A stretch of DNA of 33,799 nucleotides from an uncultured Woeseiaceae bacterium (lineage in GTDB: Bacteria; Pseudomonadota; Gammaproteobacteria; Steroidobacterales; Woeseiaceae): assembly GCA_905480255.1 (NCBI GenBank), contig CAJQPR010000184.1, positions 1 to 33,799 of the forward strand, written 5' to 3'. Below, in pieces: positions 8,815-15,477 of the stretch. The position numbers and the translations under genes were made by a program. The notes under the pieces were generated by a model. That model was not told where the DNA came from. It ran no database searches and was given only the letters and a program-made list of their open reading frames with translations. Numbering within the stretch: position 1 is the stretch's first letter; each line of letters opens with the position of its first letter.

Positions 8815-9603
8815 ATGACCGACACCAACCAAATGTCGCCGAAATTGAAAACGGCAATTGATGCGGCGGCCGCAGCTGCCGAGCTCAGCCGCAAGTATTA
8901 TCACGGTAATTTTACTGTCACCACGAAGTCAGATATGACGCCGGTTACCCAGGCCGATGTGGAGTGCGAGCAGGTTATTCGCGAGATCATTCTGGGTGCA
9001 TTTCCGGATCACGGTTTTTACGGCGAGGAGACCGGCCAGACGCAGGCGGATGCTGAATATCTGTGGCTGGTTGATCCGATTGATGGCACCAAGGCGTTCG
9101 TTCGCCAGTATCCGTTCTTTTCTACCCAGATCGCACTGATGCGTGGCGGTGAGATCGTTCTTGGAGTGTCCAGCGGCACAATGTTTGACGAGCTCGCTTA
9201 TGCGGAGCGGGGTTCCGGCGCATGGCTCAACGGTGAGAGGCTCAAAGTAAGCGAAACGGATGACCCGGCAAGGGCAGCGTATTCGACGGGCAACCTGAAA
9301 TCGCTGGCAAAGTCAGCTGGCTGGGCGAGGCTGGCGGAGTTTGTGGCGGTATCCGAGCGCATCAGAGGGTACGGCGATTTTTATCATTACCATCTGCTGG
9401 CGGCCGGCAAGATCGAGGCGGTCATTGAGTCGGATGTGAATATTCTTGATATCGCTGCATTGTCTGTGATCGTCCAAGAGGCCGGTGGTGTTTTCACTGA
9501 TCTGAATGGCAATCCTCCCGGCCTCGAAACCAGGTCTGTACTGGCCGCCAATCCGGGGCTGCACAAAAAATTGCTGGCCAGACTTAAGGGCTTCGTCGAC
9601 TAA
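8815..9603 (+). CDS. hisN: Inositol-monophosphatase-family phosphatase, probable histidinol-phosphatase HisN
   Basis: This 262-residue protein is a Mg2+-dependent phosphatase of the IMPase superfamily. The metal-binding residues are visible: E71/E72 (YGEETG), D87-T92 (VDPIDGT), and D212 in NILDIAAL. The LWLVDPIDGTKAFVRQYPFF stretch and the DHGFYGEE spacing resemble HisN, which dephosphorylates L-histidinol phosphate in histidine synthesis. CysQ or a generic inositol phosphatase are possible alternatives, and no other his genes are nearby. ATG at 8815 has no clear ribosome site; the ATG at 8833 is an alternative. The TAA stop overlaps the ATG of the next gene by one base, so the two are probably cotranscribed. 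Confidence 0.85.
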   Translation: MTDTNQMSPKLKTAIDAAAAAAELSRKYYHGNFTVTTKSDMTPVTQADVECEQVIREIILGAFPDHGFYGEETGQTQADAEYLWLVDPIDGTKAFVRQYPFFSTQIALMRGGEIVLGVSSGTMFDELAYAERGSGAWLNGERLKVSETDDPARAAYSTGNLKSLAKSAGWARLAEFVAVSERIRGYGDFYHYHLLAAGKIEAVIESDVNILDIAALSVIVQEAGGVFTDLNGNPPGLETRSVLAANPGLHKKLLARLKGFVD

Positions 9604-10388
9604 TGGATCTCAGAATATTTCAGGTTGCTGCGTTCACCGATCAATCTTTTGGCGGGAACCCGGCCGCAGTCATCCCTCTGGATGAATGGATTGACGACTC
9701 ATTAATGCAGAAGATCGCTGCAGAGAACAACCTTTCCGAAACGGCATTTTTCGTGCCGGTTAGTGACGGCGAATGGCATATTCGATGGTTCACTCCCGCG
9801 GTTGAAGTGCCGTTATGCGGTCATGCCACACTGGCAAGTGCGGCCGTCATCGATGCAAAGCTGACACATGAGGATTGGCCGATAACGCTCCAATCAGCAA
9901 GCGGCCCCTTATCTGTGGATAAGGACGGCGATGCATACGTACTTGATCTTCCCGCTAACAAGCCGCAGGCAGTGGACTTGCCGACTGGTTTCGAAACCGC
10001 ATTGGGAGCGGCGGTGAGCGAGGCACATATTGGTGGGGATATTTACCTTGTTGTTCTGCCTGACGAGGCTTCTGTCGCCGCCCTGCAACCAGATTTTGCG
10101 GCACTCGGCACCATGATTGAACACGGTGTTATTGCTACCGCGAAAGGCGACGAGGTCGATTTCGTCTCCCGGTTTTTCGCGCCGGGACTTGGCATCGATG
10201 AAGATCCCGTAACCGGTGCAGCCCATTGTGTGCTTACGCCATTCTGGTCAGAGCGACTGGGAAAGAAAAAGATGGAAGCCCGGCAGATATCGAGTCGGGT
10301 CGGTCTCCTCGAATGTGAAGACCTGGGCGACCGCGTAAAGCTTCGCGGATATGCTGTATTTTTCCTGGCCGGTGTAATCGAGATCTAA
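9603..10388 (+). CDS. PhzF-family isomerase/epimerase
   Basis: PhzF-like proteins have a diaminopimelate-epimerase fold and catalyse isomerisation without cofactor. The founding member works in phenazine synthesis, but most homologues have unknown substrates. The conserved acid is E46 in NNLSETAFF; other signatures are FGGNPAAVIPL, the CGHATLASA loop and DEDPVTGAAHC near the C terminus. At 261 residues it is normal length. It is translationally linked to the hisN-like gene (TAATG overlap) and is convergent with the BtuD-like gene, 5 bases apart. There are no phenazine genes here, so a phenazine role is not supported. Confidence 0.9.
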   Translation: MDLRIFQVAAFTDQSFGGNPAAVIPLDEWIDDSLMQKIAAENNLSETAFFVPVSDGEWHIRWFTPAVEVPLCGHATLASAAVIDAKLTHEDWPITLQSASGPLSVDKDGDAYVLDLPANKPQAVDLPTGFETALGAAVSEAHIGGDIYLVVLPDEASVAALQPDFAALGTMIEHGVIATAKGDEVDFVSRFFAPGLGIDEDPVTGAAHCVLTPFWSERLGKKKMEARQISSRVGLLECEDLGDRVKLRGYAVFFLAGVIEI

Positions 10389-10393
10389 GCTGG

Positions 10394-11176
10394 CTAACCC
10401 GACGCAACGAACAGGTTGGTATCTCGCCATGGGACCGATTCAATGGCTGTGGCATAAAGTTCGGACAAGGCCTCACAGGTCAGGACGTCGCCAGTCAACC
10501 CAATTTCCCAACGGCCATCGCCGTAAAGCAACAGGCAACGATCGGCAAAGCGCGCTGCAAGATTGACGTCGTGCAAACTGGCCAGCACTGCATCGCCGGC
10601 GTCCGACTTCTGGCGAAATATCTTGAGGACATCCAGCTGATGCTGCGGATCGAGGTGATTGGTGGGTTCGTCGAGCAAGTAGGTACCAGGCGACTGCGTC
10701 AGGATCTGTGCAACCGCGAGTCGCCTGCGTTCACCACCAGACAACGTTAGTACATCGCGGTCGCGGAAGTCGCCCAGGTCTACCTGACGGAGAGAGTCCT
10801 CAGCAATTTCCCGGTCAGCCGGCGTTTCCCATTGAAAGCGGCCAATGTGCGGATGGCGCCCGATCATCACGGTGTCCAGGACGGTCGCAGGAAAAATATC
10901 CTCTGTATATTGCGGGAGCAGGGCCAGGTTGAGTGAAATCTGATGACGCGAATGTTCGTCCAGATTCTTGCCGTTAAGTTTGATCGACCCTGTCTCTGCC
11001 GGCCGAATTCCGGCGAGTGTGTGAAGCGCCAGCGATTTACCGACACCATTGGGGCCGAGTACGGCGATAAATTCACCTTTGACGACTTCAATTTTTAGCG
11101 AGTCGATTAGTCGGCGACCGGGCACCGAAATCGTGAGATTTTCGCAACTTAGATTTGTAATTTCGCCGACAGCCAT
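10394..11176 (-). CDS. btuD: ABC transporter ATP-binding protein, BtuD/FecE type
   Basis: This is the ATPase subunit of an iron/B12-type importer. Walker A is GPNGVGKS (41-48), the signature is LSGGE (145-149), Walker B is YLLDE (166-170) and the switch histidine is H202 (LHDVN). The length of 260 residues and the PQYTEDIFPATVLDTVMIGRHPH-type Q-loop region fit the BtuD/HmuV/FecE group. I assign BtuD because BtuF, a cobalamin adenosyltransferase and one permease of the matching class occur in the window and no haem or siderophore genes do. It is not next to the permease, which is unusual. The ATG has no obvious ribosome site. Confidence 0.8.
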   Translation of the reverse strand: MAVGEITNLSCENLTISVPGRRLIDSLKIEVVKGEFIAVLGPNGVGKSLALHTLAGIRPAETGSIKLNGKNLDEHSRHQISLNLALLPQYTEDIFPATVLDTVMIGRHPHIGRFQWETPADREIAEDSLRQVDLGDFRDRDVLTLSGGERRRLAVAQILTQSPGTYLLDEPTNHLDPQHQLDVLKIFRQKSDAGDAVLASLHDVNLAARFADRCLLLYGDGRWEIGLTGDVLTCEALSELYATAIESVPWRDTNLFVASG

Positions 11177-11228
11177 CGAGGCAGATTAACAGACCCCAAA
11201 GCCAAAATTGAATGCCAGGATGATCTGC

Positions 11229-11999
11229 CTAGTCCGTCAACCGGATTTCTTGTGCGGTCGCCGCGCCAATAGTGACGTACTTGAGGCTCGTGGGAATGAC
11301 TGCGTCATTGTCTGCAACCGGAATTCGGCCACCCATGATTTCTGCGAAGCGTTGTGGGAATCTGGGATTGCGCTCGGGCTCCGAAAAACCAAGCGGAAAT
11401 TCCGGAATGCCAGTTGCCGGGTTGTACTTATCTGTCGCACCGAGAGTGTGCAAAAATTCGTGCGTAATCACGACGTTGTTGGATCCGGAATGACGGCGCC
11501 CGGCATAAGCGTTTACTAGACCGACCATTCCTTTTTGCAGGCCGACTGAATTCTCGAGAACGACAAAATCCTTTGGCGCGTGGTAGCGAACGAACACCCT
11601 GGCGTCGGGATCAGGGTTATCCTGAGGACCCGCAACACTCGATGCCCACCAACGCATCTGAATGCTCCACAGCATAATATCCAGTGTGTTCGGGTTCTCG
11701 CCAACTACAGGAGGCTGTTCTCGAATTTCATCGCCGAGTTCCATGCGCACGGGCCGCCTTAGTGTCCGACCGTACTTTTCCGCTTCTTTCGCAATAAACG
11801 TTTCAATTGCAGAAAAGTCATCGACATCGAGGCTTTGAATGTATTCCTGACTTTCGACGCTACCATCGGCATTGATCGGGTAAACCTTTACCCAGAGACT
11901 GCCATTCCAATCCGTGCTCCGAGCCTGCGTGAGCCAGGTGCTCAGAGAAACGAAAACCAGTATTAGCAGTAACACTGCAATGCGAATCGCCTTGAACAT
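11229..11999 (-). CDS. Exported metzincin-like zinc peptidase of unknown family
   Basis: This is a 256-residue protein with an N-terminal hydrophobic signal (residues 5-24, ending STWLTQARS), so it is exported or membrane-anchored. It contains H180-E-F-L-H184-T-L-G187-A-T-D190, the extended HExxHxxGxxD zinc motif. A methionine follows 32 residues after D190 (IMGGR, M222), as in the Met-turn of metzincins. The extended motif and Met-turn place it near metzincins, but I do not recognise a named family. The substrate is unknown. It lies 52 bases upstream of the BtuD-like gene on the same strand and may share its transcript. A peptidase fold is likely; its role is not known. Confidence 0.75.
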   Translation of the reverse strand: MFKAIRIAVLLLILVFVSLSTWLTQARSTDWNGSLWVKVYPINADGSVESQEYIQSLDVDDFSAIETFIAKEAEKYGRTLRRPVRMELGDEIREQPPVVGENPNTLDIMLWSIQMRWWASSVAGPQDNPDPDARVFVRYHAPKDFVVLENSVGLQKGMVGLVNAYAGRRHSGSNNVVITHEFLHTLGATDKYNPATGIPEFPLGFSEPERNPRFPQRFAEIMGGRIPVADNDAVIPTSLKYVTIGAATAQEIRLTD

Positions 12000-12108
12000 C
12001 GTGTACCGTCTTGTAACTCATTGAATCATAAAGACGTATTTAGCCGCGTCGGGCGACTTGTAAACAGTGTCCCGGTCTCAGTTCCGCAAAATAAATGCCG
12101 CGGTGTCG

Positions 12109-12879
12109 CTATTCGGGCTTTCTGAACCTGAACACGAAGCGGTCTGTCTTGCCACGCACTTCCGGGGCGCCCATGTTCACGCTGTGGTCGTCATCCATAT
12201 TTCGAAGCACGTCGCTTTTTGCCTCCAGCACAAAGCCTGCCGCTTCCAGCTCGGCGGTAACGATGTCCGGATCAATACGGTGTAGCGTATTGCCAGTCTC
12301 GCTCGGTGAGCCAGGTGCTGCTGAGTGATCGACGACGGCGAGAATTCCGCCCGGGCGCAGGCCGTTATAAAGCGTCTCAACAAACCTTGGTCCGTCAATT
12401 TCCGGCCAGCCATTGTCGGGGTCAACGTAGTAAATATCGTGATAGGCAAGAACCATCATAATTGCATCGAACGATGCATTGGGTAGTGCCAGTTCGTTAT
12501 TTTCTGCCATCAGGATTTCAACATTTCCAAGCCGGTTATTGGCGTAGCGATTCGTAGCTTCTTCGCCAACGAAACCGGCGTACGCCTGGTTGCTATGAGC
12601 AATGACACTGCCTTCCGGCCCAACGATGTGAGACAACATTTCCGTGTAGTAACCGCCACCGGAATACATGTCGAGAACGGTCATGCCGGGTTGAATGGCA
12701 AAAAACTCGAGTACCTCCGCAGGTTTGCGGCCTGCATCCCGTGCGCGGTCGGCATCGGTTCGACCTTCGTTGGCGGCCGCCTGTTCGTAGACCAGCGAAT
12801 TGTTTTCCACAGGCACTTCACTATCTCCGCAGCCTGCCAGCAGACCCAATAGAGCAATTATTGTGATTGTTTGTTTCAT
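12109..12879 (-). CDS. Class I SAM-dependent methyltransferase with lipoprotein signal (COG4798-like)
   Basis: The protein begins with a lipoprotein signal (MKQTITIIALLGLLAGC, lipidated C17) and continues as a Rossmann-type methyltransferase. SAM motif I is VLDMYSGGGYYTEML, and later motifs include FDAIMMVLAYHDIYY and LRPGGILAVVDHSA. This combination of an export signal with a methyltransferase domain matches the predicted methyltransferases of COG4798; their substrate is unknown, and SAM is not expected in the periplasm. I chose the ATG at 12879 because it is preceded by GGAA and starts exactly at the signal peptide; a longer in-frame start at 12945 adds 22 non-signal residues. Length is 256 residues. 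Confidence 0.85.
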   Translation of the reverse strand: MKQTITIIALLGLLAGCGDSEVPVENNSLVYEQAAANEGRTDADRARDAGRKPAEVLEFFAIQPGMTVLDMYSGGGYYTEMLSHIVGPEGSVIAHSNQAYAGFVGEEATNRYANNRLGNVEILMAENNELALPNASFDAIMMVLAYHDIYYVDPDNGWPEIDGPRFVETLYNGLRPGGILAVVDHSAAPGSPSETGNTLHRIDPDIVTAELEAAGFVLEAKSDVLRNMDDDHSVNMGAPEVRGKTDRFVFRFRKPE

Positions 12880-12962
12880 TAGTTGTTCCGGAACCGGCAT
12901 TGAATGCGGGTTATAGACTGTGCACTGAATCGTTAGTGCCGACAAATCAGGATGAACATCTG

Positions 12963-13064
12963 TTTGCCTGTTGGCGGGGCTTAAAATAAAAAGCGGTTTG
13001 TCTATTGGCGGGGCTCTAAATAAAAAGCGGTTTGTCTATTGGCGGGGCTTTAAATAAAAAGCCC
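12963..13064. repeat. Three tandem 34-bp repeats next to a terminator
   Basis: Units at 12963-12996, 12997-13030 and 13031-13064 share the order TTTG..., TTGGCGGGGC, then an A/T-rich tail AAATAAAAAGC. Unit 2 differs from unit 3 at one base in the A/T-rich tail and at its last three bases, and unit 1 differs at a few more sites. Each unit copies the GCGGGGC arm and T-tract segment of the neighbouring terminator (13051-13083) without its partner arm, so it looks like local duplication by slippage. The last unit plus the following GCCCCGC makes an alternative 10-bp hairpin at 13042-13067. Confidence 0.85.
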
Positions 13065-13083
13065 CGCGTTTGACGGCGGGGCT
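13051..13083 (-). terminator. Intrinsic terminator of the predicted small RNA
   Basis: On the minus strand an 8-bp G+C-rich stem (arms at 13076-13083 and 13060-13067, core GCCCCGC/GCGGGGC) encloses an 8-base loop and is followed at once by TTTTTATTTA (13051-13060). This is a strong rho-independent terminator. The middle arm can instead pair with a second GCGGGGC at 13042-13048, so two hairpins are mutually exclusive in a read-through transcript. On the plus strand the same stem is followed by a later CTTTTT and could terminate weakly there too. Confidence 0.8.
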
Positions 13084-13256
13084 GAAGACTCTTTTTATTA
13101 TTAAAGAGGTAACTGTTTGATCGGTAACCAAATACAGACTTTATTATTATTATTGGATCTGGATCTTCTTGTTTTTATTGTTGTTTTTCTTCTGGCGTCT
13201 AAATCCTGTTTGTATTTCTTTGTGGTTTCCGACTTCAGTTACACTTCGCTTGGGCA
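13051..13256 (-). ncRNA. Predicted sigma-54-dependent, CrcZ-like A-rich small RNA
   Basis: A sigma-54 promoter (13267-13282) predicts a start near 13256, and a terminator ends at 13051, giving an RNA of about 206 bases without a convincing open frame. Reading the minus strand, it holds three uninterrupted runs of A-R-N triplets: nine at 13191-13165, five at 13154-13140 and five at 13102-13088. They include AACAACAA, AACAAGAA and AATAATAA, all fits to the AANAANAA motif. Such repeats bind the distal face of Hfq, and in Pseudomonas the sigma-54-dependent CrcZ, CrcY and CrcX RNAs use them to titrate Hfq/Crc and relieve catabolite repression. The assignment is by architecture only; known Crc RNAs are longer (about 350-400 bases). 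Confidence 0.55.
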
Positions 13257-13266
13257 AGTTATATAT

Positions 13267-13282
13267 AGCAAGTCCTATGCCA
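13267..13282 (-). promoter_or_regulatory. Sigma-54 promoter (-24/-12)
   Basis: The minus strand reads TGGCATAGGACTTGCT, matching the sigma-54 consensus TGGCACGNNNNTTGCW at all positions but two (C to T and G to A after TGGCA). The invariant GG and GC are 10 bases apart. Sigma-54 promoters need an enhancer-binding protein upstream. No known gene starts just downstream; the transcript runs into the A-rich segment and terminator. A TATATA overlapping at 13261-13266 could be read as a sigma-70 -10 box, but the match to sigma-54 is much better. Confidence 0.65.
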
Positions 13283-13309
13283 CATGCGAATAAGACAAAT
13301 GATTTCAAA

Positions 13310-13343
13310 GGTTTAAACAATTTCTTGATTCAGCCGGTTTAAC
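13310..13343. promoter_or_regulatory. Possible activator sites upstream of the sigma-54 promoter
   Basis: GGTTTAAAC (13310-13318, containing the palindrome GTTTAAAC) and GGTTTAAC (13336-13343) form a direct repeat about 26 bases apart, centred roughly 55-85 bases upstream of the predicted start. That is where an NtrC-type activator could bind. It does not obviously match the CbrB or NtrC consensus as I know them. The region is A/T-rich, so chance is a real alternative. Confidence 0.25.
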
Positions 13344-13360
13344 AATAAGTCTATTCCTGT

Positions 13361-13393
13361 AAAAAAAACCGACGAATCGTGATTTCTCTTCGT
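13361..13393 (-). terminator. Possible terminator of the ggt-pdxH-amidohydrolase operon
   Basis: On the minus strand ACGAA (13389-13393) can pair with TTCGT (13372-13376) across 12 bases, followed by CGG and eight T (13361-13368). The stem is short, but the T-run is long and the position, about 160 bases after the operon's last stop, is sensible. The segment 13394-13553 between this and the stop shows nothing I can support. Confidence 0.35.
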
Positions 13394-13553
13394 AAAGTGG
13401 TGCGAAATAACGTCATGTAATTGATTGAAACCAATCGCTTTGTTTTGTCCACTGCCGGAACAAGCCAATGCCGTATGTCTGCACCTGATGTAATCGATGC
13501 AAAAGTGTCCTCAATCTCGACAATCCGGCCGGTCTTGGCCATATTTTGTTGAA

Positions 13554-15287
13554 TTATTCGACGTTCGCTGCAGTCTGCGCGCGTTCAAGGAGACTGACAA
13601 GACTGAAAAAACGTCCATTGCGGACGACGGCGACGATATTTAGCGTGTCTTCGATGTTGCCCAGGGGGTCTCCCCTGACCAGGACCAGGTCCGCAAGCCC
13701 GCCCGGCGCAATCGTGCCAACCTGATTTTCCAGTCCCAGGACTTTCGCCGAATTTTTTCCGGCAGCGTGCAGGGTTTGCTCGCCGTCCAACCCCGCTTCA
13801 ACTAATCCCCGCAACTCAGCATGCAAGGCCAGGCCGGAAGGCATTCGATTGGGCTTGCTTCCCGCAACGATGGGAGAGGGCCTGTTGCCCAGCGACGGAG
13901 TTTCAGCAAATCGGCGGGCGGGTCGGCTCGATTGATCCAGAGCGATCGCCTGGCGGGACGCCATCAGGCCTGCAACACCGGCAGTCGCTGAATCGGCAAT
14001 GCTGGTCGTAGACCGGGCGGGGTCGTCTGTGGTGAATAGCAACCTCGGGCCCGGCATAGCTTCACCCTCCCAAAGAGATGGCAGGAAGGCTGATATTTCT
14101 GTATTCACAACAATGGTCGTAACGCCATACGCCAGCAGTGCGGCACCGGCCGTTGACGAGTCCTCCACCCCGGACCAGGCGTCAATCAGGCCAGGAATGA
14201 TGCTGACGTCTCCGAGGTCCAGAATCGTGTCCCCCTCCCATTCCTGGCGCGCCTCGACGGCAACAACCCGACCGCCCTCGATCACTACGTCCATGTTTTG
14301 CCGGTAGCCCTTCCAGATCCCGTCAAAAAGTCGTGCGCCCCGAATAACGAGCCGGTCTTCCGGTGGGTTCAACACTTCCAGTTCGCGCCGGACGACTTCT
14401 TCAGGTGGCTTGGCCTCAACCGGCCGAATATATGCCCTGAAATGCAGCGGTCTGGATCGTCGCTCCTCGAATCCGCGTGTGCGTATCGTTTTATCGGCGG
14501 TATAAAACATGGTCATCCGATCTCCCCAGGACACGGGCGCGGCAATCAATTCTTCGTCAACTGAAAGAGAGCGCACGAGGATGGGTTCCGAAAGAATCGC
14601 CATTTCCAGGATGGTTCCTTCCTCACCATGCCGCAGATATGTCAGCAAGCTGTTGTCGGGTCGCCAGGACGGAGATGACAGCGGTGACTCGGACTCTAGC
14701 AAGACGATCTCTGGCTCTCCGTGTCGCCGCAGCATTAGCGCGAATGTGTCTTCCGTTTTTCTTATCCAGGCAAGGTGCCTGCCATCTTTTGTCCAGACCG
14801 GCTCTCTATCCTCTCCGGCATGATCTGTGATCCTCCAGGCAAGGCCGGTCGGAAGATCAAGTTCCCAGATGTCGAGGCCGGTGCCGTGTCGATCGGATGC
14901 AAATACAATTTTTTCACCTGACGGGTGCCAGGACGCGTTCTGATTGTGAAAGTCGCCGCTTCCGATTTTTGCGGACACATTCGTGGATCTATCGAAAAGC
15001 CAAAGCTCTGAGCCATCCGGGGATTTCACTTCGTAGAGAATTTCAACGCCATCCGGCGACCAGCGAGGCCGGGTCTCGGTCAGATTGCCGTCCGTCAGGC
15101 GGGTTGCCTGGCCGCCCGCTGCAGGCAATGTCCATATATCCCCTCCAAGATCCATGGCAATCCGTCCGTCCACCATTGATACATCGATGGCGAACTTGTC
15201 ATCGGTCGTGACGAAGGCATCGTCACCATAAGACAGGCTTGGCGACCACAAAAAACAGAAAAATATGACGGGTAAACTAACTCGCAC
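13554..15287 (-). CDS. Exported TolB-propeller / amidohydrolase-like protein lacking catalytic residues
   Basis: A signal peptide (to about residue 22, ending SLSYG) is followed by a TolB/PD40-type beta-propeller with repeats such as TRPRWSPDG, ASWHPSGEKIVFASDRHG, PVWTKDGRHLAWI and PSWRPDNSLLTYL. Next comes an amidohydrolase-type domain (about 310 onward): RGARLFDG, PGLIDA, and the C-terminal GLALHAELRGLVEAGL and GTIAPGGLADLVLVRGDPL. The metal-binding HxH that normally follows PGLID is replaced by AWSG (370-373), the usual catalytic Asp after AGS is Lys478, and the barrel between them is only about 105 residues. It is therefore probably a pseudoenzyme. I chose GTG at 15287 (AGGTGG three bases upstream, begins at the signal peptide); TTG at 15314 would add nine residues. 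Confidence 0.8.
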   Translation of the reverse strand: MRVSLPVIFFCFLWSPSLSYGDDAFVTTDDKFAIDVSMVDGRIAMDLGGDIWTLPAAGGQATRLTDGNLTETRPRWSPDGVEILYEVKSPDGSELWLFDRSTNVSAKIGSGDFHNQNASWHPSGEKIVFASDRHGTGLDIWELDLPTGLAWRITDHAGEDREPVWTKDGRHLAWIRKTEDTFALMLRRHGEPEIVLLESESPLSSPSWRPDNSLLTYLRHGEEGTILEMAILSEPILVRSLSVDEELIAAPVSWGDRMTMFYTADKTIRTRGFEERRSRPLHFRAYIRPVEAKPPEEVVRRELEVLNPPEDRLVIRGARLFDGIWKGYRQNMDVVIEGGRVVAVEARQEWEGDTILDLGDVSIIPGLIDAWSGVEDSSTAGAALLAYGVTTIVVNTEISAFLPSLWEGEAMPGPRLLFTTDDPARSTTSIADSATAGVAGLMASRQAIALDQSSRPARRFAETPSLGNRPSPIVAGSKPNRMPSGLALHAELRGLVEAGLDGEQTLHAAGKNSAKVLGLENQVGTIAPGGLADLVLVRGDPLGNIEDTLNIVAVVRNGRFFSLVSLLERAQTAANVE

Positions 15288-15468
15288 ATTCCACCTGTAA
15301 ATTGAAAGTTTCAACGGTGTCTGTTTCGAAGGTGATTTGCATGGGACGACAACAAACCTGGCAGTCTTCTATATAAGACTGATCTCCTGCCGATAGGTCC
15401 AGCAGTATCGAAATGCTTTCCGCACAAAATGGGCAGCTGATTTGACGTTCAATGAGTGACAGGTTCAC
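15277..15468 (-). CDS. CPxCG-type cysteine-rich small protein
   Basis: This is a 63-residue protein with a pair of cysteines in ISCPFCAESI, a variant of the CPxCG knuckle, and a second pair in the highly conserved YIEDCQVCCRPM stretch. Together they should form a small zinc ribbon. This matches the CPXCG motif-containing cysteine-rich proteins common in gammaproteobacteria, whose function is unknown. The start is GTG, 9 bases after the pdxH stop, and its 3' end overlaps the amidohydrolase-like gene, so it is part of the operon. Confidence 0.88.
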   Translation of the reverse strand: MNLSLIERQISCPFCAESISILLDLSAGDQSYIEDCQVCCRPMQITFETDTVETFNLQVECAS

Positions 15469-15477
15469 GAATCAGGT

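Noticed and set aside
11208-11519. Plus-strand open frame over the metzincin-like gene.
   Set aside because: No family features, and the minus-strand frame carries the zinc motif and signal peptide.
12880-12962. A TATAAC box upstream of the lipoprotein methyltransferase gene.
   Set aside because: No -35 element at an acceptable distance, so I do not list it as a promoter.
13351-13542. A 63-codon open frame on the minus strand just after the amidohydrolase-like gene.
   Set aside because: No ribosome site, no recognisable family, and its 3' end overlaps a T-run and hairpin that look like the operon terminator.
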